DNA of 64,000 nt from an uncultured Myroides sp. (GTDB lineage: Bacteria; Bacteroidota; Bacteroidia; Flavobacteriales; Flavobacteriaceae). Under the pieces are notes generated by a model, which saw nothing but the letters and a program-made list of their open reading frames with translations, was not told the DNA's origin and did not search any database. Numbering within the stretch: position 1 is the stretch's first letter; each line of letters starts with the position of its first letter. The stretch lies in NCBI GenBank assembly GCA_913777665.1, contig CAJYTF010000015.1:1-64000 (forward strand), written 5' to 3'. Both the position numbers and the translations under genes were made by a program. Below, in pieces: positions 33,139 through 43,248 of the stretch.

Positions 33139-36126
33139 ATGTCTGAAAATAGAATAATAAGAATAAACAAAGTTTTAAGAGAATTAAATATTTCTCTCGA
33201 TAGAGCCGTGGAATTTTTGAAGACCAAGGGGTTTGAAATTGAAGCCTCTCCGAACGCAAAAATTTCAGACGCAGAATATGCTGCGTTAGATAAGCAGTTC
33301 TCGGCAGATAAAGGGAAGAAAGAAGCTTCGAAAGAAGTGAGTGAAGAAAAAAAGAAAGAAAAAGAAGAATTGCGTTTAGAACGCGAGCAGGAAGACAAGC
33401 GTAAAAAAGAAGAAGAAGACAAGCGTAAAAGAGAAGAGGAAAAACGTAAGAAAGAAGAGGAAGAGCAACGCAAAAAAGAAGAAGAAGCAAAACGCGAGCA
33501 AGAAGTTATTAAGGCTAAAGCGGCTAAAGTGTCTTCTATTAAAACAGTTGGTAAGATAGATTTAGATGCAAATTCTAAAAAAGCACCGGCTGCCGATTCT
33601 AAAAATTCTTCAGACGATACAAAAGATCCTGTTAATGTATCAAACAAAAATACAGAACCGGCTAAGGCTGAAAAAGTAGAAAAAACAGAAGCAAAACCAC
33701 AGGTTGAAAAAACGGCACAGCCAGTAGCTAAAGAAGCTTCGGCTGAAAAGCCGGCAGAAACAGAAAAACCGGTTCAAAAGGCTGCTGAATCAACCGAAGC
33801 AAAAGCTGAAGGAACTTCTACAGAAGAAGGTCAAGAATCTGAAATCATAAAAACGCAGTACCAAAAACTTTCTGGAACTACTTTTACTGGTCAAAAAATT
33901 GATTTATCTCAATTCAACAAACCTAAAAAGAAAAAAGAAGATCCTAAAAAAGACGGTGCAAAACCAGGTGGTGCAAATAACGCAGCGAACAACAAAAACA
34001 AACGCAAGCGTATAGAAAAACCAGGTACACCGGGTGCAACAGGGCAACAAGGTAACAACGCCAATAAACCAGGTACGCCAGGTCAGGGTGGTCAAAACCG
34101 TCCGGGTCAGCAGGGTGGAAACCGCGGCGGTCAAGGCGGAAACTCTAAGTTCCCTAACAACCGCAACAATGCTGGTGGAAACAAAAATTTTGGAAACAGA
34201 AACCAACCGGCTGTAAAAGTGGAGCCTACAGATGAGGAAGTAAAAAACCAAATCAAAGAAACGTTAGAGCGTTTACAAGGAAAACAAAACAAATCAAAAG
34301 CTGCAAAATATCGTAAAGACAAACGTGAACTTCACCGTAAAAAAGAAGAAGAAGCACGAGCAGACGATGATTTAAAAATATTAAAAGTTACCGAATTTGT
34401 AACAGTTGGTGAGGTTGCCACTATGATGAACGTGCCAATTACACAAGTAATCGGAACATGTATGTCGTTAGGTATCATGGTTACCATGAACCAGCGTTTA
34501 GATGCTGAAACATTAACAATTGTTGCAGACGAATTTGGTTACGAAGTACAATTTACAACTGCCGATATCGAAGAATCGATGGTAGAAGAAGTTGATGCAC
34601 CAGAAGATTTACAACCTCGCGCACCAATTGTAACGGTAATGGGTCACGTAGATCACGGTAAAACATCGTTATTGGATTATGTTCGTAAAGCAAACGTAAT
34701 TGCAGGCGAATCGGGTGGAATCACACAGCACATTGGTGCTTACGGAGTAACTTTAGAAAGTGGTCAGAAAATTACATTCTTAGATACACCGGGTCACGAG
34801 GCGTTTACTGCAATGCGTGCACGTGGAGCTCAGGTTACCGATATTGCAATTATCGTAGTTGCTGCCGATGACGACATTATGCCACAAACAAAAGAGGCAA
34901 TTTCGCACGCACAAGCTGCGGGTGTACCAATTATTTTCGCAATTAATAAGGTAGATAAGCCAACGGCAAATCCTGAAAAAATTAAAGAGAAACTGGCAGC
35001 TATGAACTTCCTTGTTGAAGAATGGGGTGGAACGTATCAGTCACAAGATATTTCGGCAAAATTTGGTCAAGGTGTTCCGGAATTGTTAGAAAAAGTATTG
35101 TTAGAGGCTGAAATGTTAGAGTTGAAAGCGAACCCTAACAAACCGGCGGTAGGTACTGTTGTAGAAGCGTTCTTAGATAAAGGTCGCGGATATGTATCAA
35201 CAATCTTGGTTCAAAGCGGAACATTGAAAATTGGTGATTACTTGTTAGCAGGTAAAAACCACGGTAAAATTAAAGCAATGCACGATGAACGCGGAAAAGC
35301 TGTTAAAGAAGCAGGCCCTTCTCGTCCTATTTCAATCTTAGGATTAGACGGTGCGCCAACAGCAGGTGACAAGTTCAATGTGTTCGAAGATGAGCGTGAA
35401 GCAAAAGCAATTGCAGCAAAACGTACACAGTTAATCCGTGAGCAATCGGTTCGTGCACAACGTCATATCACATTGGCAGAAATTGGTCGCCGTATTGCTT
35501 TAGGTGAGTTTAAAGAGTTGAACATCATTTTAAAAGGAGACGTAGATGGATCGGTAGAAGCGTTATCAGACTCGTTCTCTAAATTATCAACAGACGAAAT
35601 TCAAATCAACATTATTCACAAAGGTGTAGGTGCAATTACCGAATCTGATGTATTGTTGGCTTCGGCTTCTGATGCGATCATTATTGGTTTCAACGTACGT
35701 CCAATGGGTAATGCCAAAACAATTGCAGATAAAGAAGAAATCGATATCAAAACATATTCGATCATTTACGACGCGATCGATGATATTAAAGATGCAATGG
35801 AAGGAATGTTGTCACCGGAATTGAAAGAGGAAATTACCGGAACAGCAGAAATCCGTCAAACATTCAAAATATCTAAAGTTGGAACAATTGCAGGGTGTAT
35901 GGTTACTGATGGTAAGATCTTCCGTAACTCTAAAATCCGCTTAATTCGTGAAGGCGTTGTGATTTACACAGGTGTTCTTGATGCGTTAAAACGATTTAAA
36001 GACGATGTAAAAGAGGTTTCTAAAGGATACGATTGTGGTATCCAGATTAAAAACTACAATGATATTAAGGAATACGATATTATTGAAGGATTCCAAGAAG
36101 TTGAGGTTAAGAAAACTTTGAAATAA
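33139..36126 (+). CDS. infB: Translation initiation factor IF-2
   Basis: GTPase that brings initiator tRNA to the ribosome. The 995-residue protein has a long low-complexity N-terminus: an IF2_N-like start ([18 protein letters not shown]), a Lys/Glu/Arg coiled stretch (about residues 65-130), a Pro/Ala/Lys/Glu segment, then a Gly/Gln/Asn-rich tract (about residues 275-355). The GTPase core follows with [20 protein letters not shown] and NKVD, then domains II-IV. It is the last gene of the rimP-nusA-infB operon. Confidence 0.97.
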   Translation: MSENRIIRINKVLRELNISLDRAVEFLKTKGFEIEASPNAKISDAEYAALDKQFSADKGKKEASKEVSEEKKKEKEELRLEREQEDKRKKEEEDKRKREEEKRKKEEEEQRKKEEEAKREQEVIKAKAAKVSSIKTVGKIDLDANSKKAPAADSKNSSDDTKDPVNVSNKNTEPAKAEKVEKTEAKPQVEKTAQPVAKEASAEKPAETEKPVQKAAESTEAKAEGTSTEEGQESEIIKTQYQKLSGTTFTGQKIDLSQFNKPKKKKEDPKKDGAKPGGANNAANNKNKRKRIEKPGTPGATGQQGNNANKPGTPGQGGQNRPGQQGGNRGGQGGNSKFPNNRNNAGGNKNFGNRNQPAVKVEPTDEEVKNQIKETLERLQGKQNKSKAAKYRKDKRELHRKKEEEARADDDLKILKVTEFVTVGEVATMMNVPITQVIGTCMSLGIMVTMNQRLDAETLTIVADEFGYEVQFTTADIEESMVEEVDAPEDLQPRAPIVTVMGHVDHGKTSLLDYVRKANVIAGESGGITQHIGAYGVTLESGQKITFLDTPGHEAFTAMRARGAQVTDIAIIVVAADDDIMPQTKEAISHAQAAGVPIIFAINKVDKPTANPEKIKEKLAAMNFLVEEWGGTYQSQDISAKFGQGVPELLEKVLLEAEMLELKANPNKPAVGTVVEAFLDKGRGYVSTILVQSGTLKIGDYLLAGKNHGKIKAMHDERGKAVKEAGPSRPISILGLDGAPTAGDKFNVFEDEREAKAIAAKRTQLIREQSVRAQRHITLAEIGRRIALGEFKELNIILKGDVDGSVEALSDSFSKLSTDEIQINIIHKGVGAITESDVLLASASDAIIIGFNVRPMGNAKTIADKEEIDIKTYSIIYDAIDDIKDAMEGMLSPELKEEITGTAEIRQTFKISKVGTIAGCMVTDGKIFRNSKIRLIREGVVIYTGVLDALKRFKDDVKEVSKGYDCGIQIKNYNDIKEYDIIEGFQEVEVKKTLK

Positions 36127-36146
36127 TACAGTTTAATTGATAGATA

Positions 36147-36171
36147 AAAAGGAGTCGGAAGGCTCCTTTTG
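36147..36171 (+). terminator. infB terminator
   Basis: AAAAGGAG and CTCCTTTT pair around TCGGAAGG, 20 nt after infB. The T-run is short (TTTTG), so it may be leaky. Confidence 0.7.
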
Positions 36172-36269
36172 TCATTTTGACAGATTTTGAACCAACGCTA
36201 TCGTTTGGCTTAAAGTTTGATTGAATCTAAATATATAAAATAAATACGCATACATTAAAAAGCAGAATT

Positions 36270-36944
36270 ATGGGATTATTATTAATGGGAATCATTATGC
36301 TTGCCAGCTGGTTAGTGGGTTGGCAGCTAAAAAATAAATTCGAAAAATATTCAAAGGTTCATTTAAGAAACGGAATGAGCGGTGCAGAGATTGCAACAAA
36401 AATGCTACACGACCACGGAATTTACGATGTAAAAGTAATTTCTACTCCGGGTAGGTTAACCGATCATTACAACCCAGCAGACAAAACCGTAAACTTAAGT
36501 GAAGCTGTGTACAATCAACGCAATGCAGCCGCTGCCGCAGTAGCTGCGCACGAAGTTGGGCATGCGGTACAGCATGCAACTGCTTATAGCTGGTTAACCA
36601 TGCGTTCTAAATTGGTGCCTGTTGTTAACATCGCATCACGCTTTATTTCGATCACATTAATTGGTGGTATTTTATTGCTAAACACATTTCCGCAATTATT
36701 ACTTATCGGGATTGTATTGTTTGCTTTAACTACAGTATTTTCAATTGTTACCTTGCCGGTAGAGTACGATGCAAGTAACCGCGCATTAAAATGGCTGGAA
36801 ACCAAAAACATGGTAACAAGAGAAGAATATGCCGGCGCATCAGATTCACTAAAATGGGCAGCACGTACGTATGTTGTAGCAGCCTTGTCATCAATAGGAA
36901 CCTTATTATACTATTTAATGATTTACATGGGAAGAAGAGAATAA
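36270..36944 (+). CDS. Membrane zinc metallopeptidase, YugP family
   Basis: A 224-residue membrane protein with an N-terminal helix, the zinc motif HEVGH at 94-98 preceded by Ala-rich AAAAAVAA, and two C-terminal hydrophobic helices (about residues 125-160 and 200-220). The family (DUF2268-unrelated, Zn_peptidase_2) has no known substrate. A third metal ligand is probably the Glu of VEYDASNRALKW. It follows infB after 143 nt that includes a weak terminator, and may partly be read through from that operon. Confidence 0.9.
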   Translation: MGLLLMGIIMLASWLVGWQLKNKFEKYSKVHLRNGMSGAEIATKMLHDHGIYDVKVISTPGRLTDHYNPADKTVNLSEAVYNQRNAAAAAVAAHEVGHAVQHATAYSWLTMRSKLVPVVNIASRFISITLIGGILLLNTFPQLLLIGIVLFALTTVFSIVTLPVEYDASNRALKWLETKNMVTREEYAGASDSLKWAARTYVVAALSSIGTLLYYLMIYMGRRE

Positions 36945-36945
36945 A

Positions 36946-36972
36946 AAAAGCGAGCATTGCTCGCTTTTTTGC
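36946..36972. terminator. Bidirectional terminator
   Basis: AAAAAAGCGAGC and GCTCGCTTTTTT pair around ATT, with T-runs both ways. It separates the convergent peptidase and dehydrogenase/TM2 genes. Confidence 0.92.
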
Positions 36973-36975
36973 TTA

Positions 36976-38355
36976 TTAAAACCAAGGTTTTCTGTTTCTG
37001 ATATACGTATTGTAAAAATCAATATCAGATTTGGTCAGGTAGATAATTCCTTCAACCAAACCAATGATCGTAGTTGCAGCCAAAATAAAATATCCAATTA
37101 AAAAACATGCTGTAACATAACCAACCAATCCTAACACAAGTAGAATAATACCTTCGGTATTGTATCCTAAAACAAACTTGTGAATACCTAAATGTCCTAA
37201 AATAATAGCTAAAATTCCGGCTAATATTTTTTTGCTGTTTGCCTCTTGGATATAAGGCGGAGATTGGTGGTACTGGTTTTGTTGCTGATAATAGTTTTGC
37301 TGGTCGTTATACTGATTTTGCTGTTGATTAAAATTAGATTGCGTACGACCTGTATGCCATTGTTCTTCTTTTCTTTCTTCTGAATTTTGATTTTCCATTA
37401 CAATTAGGTTATTATTTTTGTTAAATATAGCAATAATTTTATCAACTATAACCTGTGCCAATTTTTCTTTACTTTCAATGGTCCAGCCGGCAATATGTGG
37501 CGATAGCAGAACGTTATCGGCAGCAATCAGGTATCTAAAAGCATCAGGAAGTTCGTTGTCTGAAAACATATTTTCGAACGATGATTTTTCGTATTCCAAA
37601 ACATCTAACCCTGCACCTTTAATCTTGCTCGATTTTAAAGCATCAACCAAATCGTCTGTACAAACCGATTTTCCGCGTGCCGTATTTATCAACCAAAACG
37701 GTTTTGTAAAACCATTGATAAAATTCTGGTTTACATAATGATGCGTGTCGGGAGTTTCAGGCGTGTGTAAACTCACAATATCACTGTGCAGTTGCAAATA
37801 ATCTAACGAAACCTGTTGTGCATTCCCATCGCCCATATTGGGTTTAATATCGTAACAAATTACCTTGCAGTTAAAGCCTTTCAAACGTTGAGCAAACGCT
37901 TTTCCCATATTGCCGTAACCAATAATCCCTACCGTTTTTCCTTCAATTTCAATACCTCTATTTTCTTCACGTTTCCAAACACCGTTACGCACTTCTTTAT
38001 CCACATACGATAATTTGTTTGTAAGGTTTAAAAGCATTCCCAAAGCATGCTCGGCAACGGCGGTTTTATTGCCTTCAGGAGCAGCAATCAGTTTTATGCC
38101 TTTTTGTTCCGCGTATTCACAATCGATATTTTCCAAACCGGCGCCAACTCTTCCAATGAATTTTAGGTTAGTAGCGGCATCTAAAAAAGCACGATCAATC
38201 TTAAACCGGCTGCGTAAAACAATACCGTCATACTGATGGATTATTTGTTCAATGGCGTCTTTTGGAGCGTAGTAGTTTTCATCGTTTTCAAATCCCGCAG
38301 CGGTTAGCTGTTCAATTAGCAACGGATGATTTTTATCAAGGTGTAATATTTTCAT
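36976..38355 (-). CDS. 2-hydroxyacid dehydrogenase fused in frame to a TM2-domain protein
   Basis: One open frame of 459 residues. Residues 1-319 are a D-isomer 2-hydroxyacid dehydrogenase (SerA/phosphoglycerate-dehydrogenase-like): Rossmann loop GIIGYGNMGKAFAQ, the NTARGKSV segment and catalytic His in SPHIAGWT. Residues 320-459 form a separate module starting MENQNSEERK, with a Gln/Asn/Tyr-rich linker, then a TM2 domain of paired helices (LAIILGHLGIHKFVLGYN; ending DIDFYNTYIRNRKPWF). The join IIAIFNKNNNLIVMENQ lies on an A-run: one additional A there would give two consecutive stop codons right after the dehydrogenase. So either a true fusion or two genes joined by a 1-nt deletion. Confidence 0.85.
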   Translation of the reverse strand: MKILHLDKNHPLLIEQLTAAGFENDENYYAPKDAIEQIIHQYDGIVLRSRFKIDRAFLDAATNLKFIGRVGAGLENIDCEYAEQKGIKLIAAPEGNKTAVAEHALGMLLNLTNKLSYVDKEVRNGVWKREENRGIEIEGKTVGIIGYGNMGKAFAQRLKGFNCKVICYDIKPNMGDGNAQQVSLDYLQLHSDIVSLHTPETPDTHHYVNQNFINGFTKPFWLINTARGKSVCTDDLVDALKSSKIKGAGLDVLEYEKSSFENMFSDNELPDAFRYLIAADNVLLSPHIAGWTIESKEKLAQVIVDKIIAIFNKNNNLIVMENQNSEERKEEQWHTGRTQSNFNQQQNQYNDQQNYYQQQNQYHQSPPYIQEANSKKILAGILAIILGHLGIHKFVLGYNTEGIILLVLGLVGYVTACFLIGYFILAATTIIGLVEGIIYLTKSDIDFYNTYIRNRKPWF

Positions 38356-38438
38356 TAAGTATTCAATCCTTTATTTTATCAAACTAAATTAGATAAAAAT
38401 TTTCATTAGATCGATTTAAAATATTTTTAAATAAACTT

Positions 38439-38456
38439 TCATTTTTTTTTGAAAGT
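38439..38456. promoter_or_regulatory. Candidate operator for the GbsR-type regulator
   Basis: CTTTCATTTTTTTTTGAAAG has TTTCA and TGAAA half-sites. The related TTTCAAATATTTCTGAAA at 39016-39033, before the next gene, has the same TTTCA/TGAAA ends. Two similar inverted repeats, one before the regulator and one before its neighbour, fit a shared binding site. Binding is inferred only. Confidence 0.4.
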
Positions 38457-38483
38457 TTAAAAACTTTGTTTTACATTTGATCT

Positions 38484-38987
38484 ATGGAATTCAAAGAAGC
38501 AAAAAATAAATTCGTACAATCGTGGGGAGCTTTAGGTTCGCAATGGGGCATTAATAAAACCATGGCACAGATTCATGCGTTGTTAATGATTTCTACCGAA
38601 GCAGTTTCTATGGAAGGAATTATGGAAGAATTACAGATTTCGCGAGGTAATGCTTCTATGAATTTAAGAGCTTTAATGGATTGGGGAATTGTTTATAAAG
38701 AATACAAACCGGGCGAACGAAAAGAATTTTTTATTGCCGAGAAAGATTTAGACGAATTGGCGGTAAAGATTGCGAAGGAGCGAAGCAAACGCGAGATTAA
38801 ACCAGCTTTAAAGGTATTGAAAGAAGTTTCTACCATTAAAACGAATAAATCAGAAGAAGAAAAACACTTTGTGGAGCAAACCGGCAAATTATACGATTTT
38901 GTATTGAAGGCTGATAACGTGTTGGACAAGGTAACCGAATATAAAGACAATTGGCTGGCAAAGCTGGTGGTTAAAATTATGAAGTAA
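38484..38987 (+). CDS. GbsR/MarR-type transcriptional regulator
   Basis: A 167-residue winged-helix protein. The MEGIMEELQISRGNASMNLR segment is the recognition helix region, followed by the wing YKEYKPGERKEFFIAEKD and a long C-terminal helical arm. This layout is that of the GbsR group of MarR-like regulators. It is the first gene of a plus-strand cluster with two to three small membrane proteins and an SDR enzyme, which it may control. The upstream region (38356-38483) includes TTTCATTTTTTTTTGAAA, an inverted repeat that may be its operator. A matching TTTCAAATATTTCTGAAA lies downstream at 39016-39033. Confidence 0.88.
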   Translation: MEFKEAKNKFVQSWGALGSQWGINKTMAQIHALLMISTEAVSMEGIMEELQISRGNASMNLRALMDWGIVYKEYKPGERKEFFIAEKDLDELAVKIAKERSKREIKPALKVLKEVSTIKTNKSEEEKHFVEQTGKLYDFVLKADNVLDKVTEYKDNWLAKLVVKIMK

Positions 38988-39015
38988 AATCAATCAAATT
39001 TTTTTAAATAAAACT

Positions 39016-39033
39016 TTCAAATATTTCTGAAAC
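39016..39033. promoter_or_regulatory. Second candidate operator in the GbsR cluster
   Basis: TTTCAAATATTTCTGAAA shares the TTTCA / TGAAA half-sites with the sequence before the regulator gene and lies 18 nt upstream of the membrane-protein gene at 39052. Inferred to be bound by the same regulator. Confidence 0.4.
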
Positions 39034-39051
39034 TTTAAAATAATATAAATT

Positions 39052-39405
39052 ATGAAAGCAATTAAAATATTAAATACAATAGCGATTGGAACTCCGTTTG
39101 CACTTTTTTTGATAGATCTTATAGTTCAAGGTGGATTCTCAATTTTTGCATTACTTTCAACCATGTTTACTGGTTTTGTACAAGTGATATTAGGACTCTT
39201 TCTTATGATACGATTTCCAAAGAATATCCACTATAAATCATATATAATAGCAGTTGTTTTATACTTCTTAGTAGGGCTTATGGTTGTCTTTTCTGATTCT
39301 AATAATGATGGTTTTATATACATTTTTTACATCATACCACCTTGTTTAGCAGTGTATTTATCTATACTAATTTATAGTCGACCAAATAACGAACTATCAC
39401 AATAA
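39052..39405 (+). CDS. Small membrane protein, unknown function
   Basis: A 117-residue protein of four predicted transmembrane helices (about residues 5-25, 30-52, 60-80, 88-110). No known motif. It is separated from the SDR gene downstream by 11 nt and from the regulator by 64 nt, so it belongs to the same small operon. Its similarity to the two membrane genes at 40322 and 40678 is not evident. Confidence 0.7.
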   Translation: MKAIKILNTIAIGTPFALFLIDLIVQGGFSIFALLSTMFTGFVQVILGLFLMIRFPKNIHYKSYIIAVVLYFLVGLMVVFSDSNNDGFIYIFYIIPPCLAVYLSILIYSRPNNELSQ

Positions 39406-39416
39406 AAACTTTTGAT

Positions 39417-40325
39417 ATGAAAAAAATGGTTATTGCAGCAGGAACCGGTTTTTTAGGAACCGTCTTAATAGATTTTTTCAAAGAATCGTATCAAGAAATT
39501 ATAGTGCTTACGCGCGGTAAATCACAGCATAAAAATAAAATACAGTTTGTTCATTGGAACGCGAAATCGCTTACGGGTTGGGAAAGTGTATTGGAAAACG
39601 CCGATGTGCTGATAAATTTAGCAGGAAAATCGGTTGATTGCAGATATACTGCAGATAATAAAGCTGCGATACTTTCTTCTCGTATTGATAGTACCCGAGT
39701 TTTGAACGAAGCAGTTTTAAAATGTAAAAATCCTCCAAAGCATTTTATCAATTCATCTACAGCGACGATTTACCGACATTCAGAAGACCGACAGATGGAT
39801 GAATATTCAGGTGAAATTGGCAATGATTTTTCTATGAATGTTGCCAAGTCTTGGGAAAAGGCTTTTTACGATGTTGAAACCGATAAAACATTGAAAACGG
39901 CTGTTAGAACTTCAATTGTTTTGGGTAAAAAGGGTGGCGCATTTATCCCTTTAAAAAAATTGACACAGTTTGGATTTGGAGGGAAGGTAGGAAACGGAAA
40001 TCAATTTGTGAGCTGGATTCATGAATTAGATTTTGCCAAGGCAATAGCTTTTATAATCGATAAAAAACTGACAGGAAACATTAATGTTGTTTCATCTAAA
40101 CCGGAACGAAATATCGATTTTATGAGGAAGCTTAGACAGGCTGTCCGTATTCCTTTTGGAATTCCTATCTCGAAAACTATGTTGAAGATCGGAGCAAAAA
40201 TTATTCAAACCGAACCGGAACTGGTTTTAAAAAGTAGAAACGTAATTCCTAAACAATTAACCGAAAACGGTTTTACATTTGAATATCATGATATACAAAA
40301 AGCCTTTAAAAATCTGTTGTCATGA
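39417..40325 (+). CDS. TIGR01777-family NAD-dependent epimerase (YfcH-like SDR)
   Basis: A 302-residue short-chain dehydrogenase-like protein of the TIGR01777/SulA-like group. The N-terminal AAGTGFLGTVLIDFF is the nucleotide-binding loop, INLAGKSVDCRY and the SSTATIYRHSEDRQMDE stretch are family landmarks, and the end (residues 250-300) is a DUF1731 domain. The substrate is unknown. Its stop overlaps the next gene start by 4 nt (ATGA). Confidence 0.88.
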   Translation: MKKMVIAAGTGFLGTVLIDFFKESYQEIIVLTRGKSQHKNKIQFVHWNAKSLTGWESVLENADVLINLAGKSVDCRYTADNKAAILSSRIDSTRVLNEAVLKCKNPPKHFINSSTATIYRHSEDRQMDEYSGEIGNDFSMNVAKSWEKAFYDVETDKTLKTAVRTSIVLGKKGGAFIPLKKLTQFGFGGKVGNGNQFVSWIHELDFAKAIAFIIDKKLTGNINVVSSKPERNIDFMRKLRQAVRIPFGIPISKTMLKIGAKIIQTEPELVLKSRNVIPKQLTENGFTFEYHDIQKAFKNLLS

Positions 40326-40666
40326 ACTATAACATTGTTGCCTATTTCTTGTATTTCGCGATCACTTTTTTAATCATTGTGAAAGTCGGACGGATATGTT
40401 ATCAGAATGGAAATGTCTTTGTATCGCAATTAATTCCTAACCATGAAGACTTGTGTAAAAAGATCAATCATTTGTTGTTAATAGGTTATTATTTGTTGAA
40501 CATTGGTTATTGCACCATGACCATCATCTCGTGGGAAAAAATAGGGAGTTTTACTCAACTGGTTGAAATCATCAGCTTAAAAACATCTCTTATCATTTTG
40601 ATCATCGCATTAATGCACTATTTGAATATTTTATTACTTACAAACTATATCAAAAAATTAATTTAA
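40322..40666 (+). CDS. Small membrane protein, paralogous pair member 1
   Basis: A 114-residue protein with three hydrophobic helices. The stretch LLIGYYLLNIGYCTMTI aligns with FETGFYLLNIGFALMIL in the next gene, and both carry a short polar NHEDLCKKINH/GREEIAFATNK segment before it. The two are likely tandem paralogues. It overlaps the SDR gene stop by 4 nt. Function unknown. Confidence 0.72.
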   Translation: MNYNIVAYFLYFAITFLIIVKVGRICYQNGNVFVSQLIPNHEDLCKKINHLLLIGYYLLNIGYCTMTIISWEKIGSFTQLVEIISLKTSLIILIIALMHYLNILLLTNYIKKLI

Positions 40667-40677
40667 AACTGTAAATT

Positions 40678-41046
40678 ATGGAAACTACCAAAATTTTAAT
40701 CGGTTACGCAGTATATCTGCCAATAGCGTTGTTTTTAACCTACTATGTATCTAAAACGCTTTTTAAAAACAGTAAAGTTTATATGTTGGATATTTTTAAA
40801 GGAAGGGAAGAAATAGCCTTTGCTACCAATAAATTGTTTGAAACTGGATTTTATCTTCTGAATATTGGCTTTGCTTTGATGATTTTACAATTGAATTTGT
40901 ATAATGATAGTTATCAACTGCTGATTGAAAAACTGAGTTACAAAATCGGGGCATTTTCTATTTATTTAGGATTAATGCTTTTTATAAACCTGTATTTCTT
41001 TTTTAGAGGGAAACGTAAAGCAAGTCAGGCACAAGTTGTTCAATAA
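40678..41046 (+). CDS. Small membrane protein, paralogous pair member 2
   Basis: A 122-residue membrane protein with three hydrophobic segments. It shares the FYLLNIGFALM core and the following IEKLSYKIGAFSIYLGLML region with the gene at 40322, 11 nt upstream. It is the last gene of the cluster and is followed by a strong terminator. Function unknown. Confidence 0.72.
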   Translation: METTKILIGYAVYLPIALFLTYYVSKTLFKNSKVYMLDIFKGREEIAFATNKLFETGFYLLNIGFALMILQLNLYNDSYQLLIEKLSYKIGAFSIYLGLMLFINLYFFFRGKRKASQAQVVQ

Positions 41047-41078
41047 TAAAACGATCCGTAAATATAATTTTTGATTCT

Positions 41079-41114
41079 AAACCTCACAGGTTTTTAAAAC
41101 CTGTGAGGTTTTAT
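41079..41114. terminator. Bidirectional terminator
   Basis: AAACCTCACAGG and CCTGTGAGGTTT form a 12-bp stem around TTTTTAAAA. It lies between the convergent membrane-protein cluster and mgtE. Confidence 0.88.
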
Positions 41115-41120
41115 CGTAAG

Positions 41121-42473
41121 CTAAAACCCTAAAATCATTTTGGCAATGGTAAAGTAAATCAAAATACCAAAGATGTCGTTGCTGGTGGTAATAAATGGTC
41201 CGGTTGCAATTGCGGGATCAATACCGTTTTTATCAAGCATTATCGGGATAAAAGTTCCAATTAAGCTGGCAAGAATCATTACGGTAACCAATGCCAATAC
41301 AATGGTTGACGATATTTCGTACGATGTTCCCATGATAAAATGCGTCGCCAATAAAAGTAAAACTGCTAAAACGGTGCTGTTTAAAAGTGCCAGCAACATT
41401 TCTTTACCCAAGCGTTTCCAAAGTGAGCCCGACAAACTGTTGTTTGCCAAACCTTGTACCACGATTGCCGATGATTGTACCCCAACATTTCCTGCCATTG
41501 CGGCAACCAAAGGTGTAAAAAAGAATAATGTTTGGTATTTGTCCATGGCATCGCTAAAACCTTCGGAAATATTTACGGCAATAAAACTCCCGATTAATGC
41601 CAAAAGAAGCCAAGGCAAACGTGCTTTTGTAAGTTCCCAGATGCTGTCATCGGCTTCAACGTCTAAAGAGATACCCGCAGCCATTTGGTAATCACGATCG
41701 GCTTCATCTTTAATAACGTCAACGATATCGTCAATGGTAATTCTACCAACCAGACGTCCGGTTTCATCAACAACGGGAATTGCCTCTAAATCGTACTTTT
41801 GCATAATGCGGGCAACTTCGGTATCTTCGGTATCAACCTTTACAAAATCAACCTTTGGTATGTAGATTTCTTTAACTTGTGTGGTGGTAGATGAGGTAAT
41901 AAGATCTTTTAACGACAATCGACCTTTTAAGCGGTCTTCGTCATCAACCACATAAATTGAATGTACGCGAGAAACATTTTCTGCCTGTTTGCGAATTTCC
42001 TGAATACACGTTAATACATTCCAGTTTTCGTTTACCTGAATGTATTCTTTCGCCATTAAACCTCCGGCAGTGTCTTCGTCGTAACGCAACAATTCAACAA
42101 TGTCTTTGGCGTGTTCAAAATCTTCTAATTCCGAGATTACCTCGTCTTTCATTTCTTCCGACAGTTCGGCAATAATATCCACCGCATCATCGGTATCCAT
42201 TTCGTCTAACTCTTCGGCAATTTCTTTGGCAGAAAGGTTGTTTAAGATTTTTTCACGAACTTCTTCGTCTAATTCCAATAGAATTTCAGAACTGATCTCT
42301 GATTCAATGATGCGGAAAAGATAACCTGCATCTTCGCCGTCTAATTCGTTCATCAATTCTGCAATATCAGCAAAGTGAATATCCTCGAGCCTGCGAAGTA
42401 TTTCGCGTTCGTTTTTTTCGGCAATTAAGCCTTCGATCTCTTGGATAAATTCTTTACTGATTTTAAATTCCAT
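41121..42473 (-). CDS. mgtE: Magnesium transporter MgtE
   Basis: Mg2+-gated channel of the inner membrane. The 450-residue protein has the N-domain ([19 protein letters not shown], a helical superfamily), two CBS domains (from about residue 130: [17 protein letters not shown] and [21 protein letters not shown]) and a C-terminal five-helix pore ([22 protein letters not shown]). All parts are present at normal size. Its start overlaps the end of rsmA by 11 nt, so it is translated from the same mRNA. Confidence 0.96.
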   Translation of the reverse strand: MEFKISKEFIQEIEGLIAEKNEREILRRLEDIHFADIAELMNELDGEDAGYLFRIIESEISSEILLELDEEVREKILNNLSAKEIAEELDEMDTDDAVDIIAELSEEMKDEVISELEDFEHAKDIVELLRYDEDTAGGLMAKEYIQVNENWNVLTCIQEIRKQAENVSRVHSIYVVDDEDRLKGRLSLKDLITSSTTTQVKEIYIPKVDFVKVDTEDTEVARIMQKYDLEAIPVVDETGRLVGRITIDDIVDVIKDEADRDYQMAAGISLDVEADDSIWELTKARLPWLLLALIGSFIAVNISEGFSDAMDKYQTLFFFTPLVAAMAGNVGVQSSAIVVQGLANNSLSGSLWKRLGKEMLLALLNSTVLAVLLLLATHFIMGTSYEISSTIVLALVTVMILASLIGTFIPIMLDKNGIDPAIATGPFITTSNDIFGILIYFTIAKMILGF

Positions 42474-43248
42474 ACGCTTCTATTTTTTGAGTTAGTGCGA
42501 TAAATTCTTCTACACTTAATTGTTCGGGACGAAGGTTAAAAACCGCATCGTCTTTAATTTCTTCTGATATAAAACTTTTTAAACTGTTGCGCATTGTTTT
42601 TCTGCGCTGGTTAAATGCCGATTTTACTACGGTAAAAAACAGTTTTTCGCTGCATGGCAGACTGTAATTTTCTTTGCGGATCATACGCATTACACCCGAT
42701 TTTACTTTTGGCGGCGGTGTAAAAACGTGTTCTGATACAGTAAACAGATATTCGGTATCGTAAAAAGCCTGTGCTAAAACCGATAATATTCCGTAGATTT
42801 TACTGCCTTTTTTTTCACAAATGCGTTCGGCAACTTCTTTCTGAAACATTCCCGAGAATTCCGGTATCTGATCGCGCATTTCTAAAACCCTGAAAACAAT
42901 CTGCGTGGAAATGTTGTACGGAAAGTTTCCTATAATGGCAAACGGCTCTTCATTAAAAATCTTCTTTAAATTGTATTTTAAAAAATCTTCGCCAATAATG
43001 TGGTTGTGCAACTTTGGGTAGTGTTTTTCCAGATAGGCAACCGATTCGGTATCAATTTCAACCACAAAAGTTTCTACCGGTTTTTCTAAAATATACTTTG
43101 TTAGCACGCCCATGCCCGGACCAATTTCCAACACCTTATCATAACCGTTCAGGGTAAGTGTATCGGCAATATTCTTTGCTACACTTTCATCGTTTAAAAA
43201 GTGTTGACCCAAATGCTTTTTTGCCTTTACTTTGTCTTGATTACTCAT
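42463..43248 (-). CDS. rsmA: 16S rRNA dimethyladenosine transferase (KsgA)
   Basis: Dimethylates two adjacent adenines near the 3' end of 16S rRNA. The protein, about 261 residues, starts [20 protein letters not shown], has the SAM-binding [10 protein letters not shown] and the catalytic NFPYNIS. The ATG at 43248 is chosen since it overlaps the DUF4286 stop codon by 8 nt; an ATG six codons upstream also exists. It is followed by mgtE with an 11-nt overlap, so DUF4286-rsmA-mgtE form one operon. Confidence 0.95.
   Translation of the reverse strand: MSNQDKVKAKKHLGQHFLNDESVAKNIADTLTLNGYDKVLEIGPGMGVLTKYILEKPVETFVVEIDTESVAYLEKHYPKLHNHIIGEDFLKYNLKKIFNEEPFAIIGNFPYNISTQIVFRVLEMRDQIPEFSGMFQKEVAERICEKKGSKIYGILSVLAQAFYDTEYLFTVSEHVFTPPPKVKSGVMRMIRKENYSLPCSEKLFFTVVKSAFNQRRKTMRNSLKSFISEEIKDDAVFNLRPEQLSVEEFIALTQKIEAYGI

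Noticed and set aside
33126..33647. 173-residue minus-strand ORF in infB
   Set aside because: Antisense shadow of the Lys/Glu-rich IF-2 N-terminus; Ser/Leu-rich low complexity results from the reverse complement of AAG/GAA codons.
41173..41691. 172-residue plus-strand ORF in mgtE
   Set aside because: Antisense to the MgtE membrane domain, and no independent start signal or family match.
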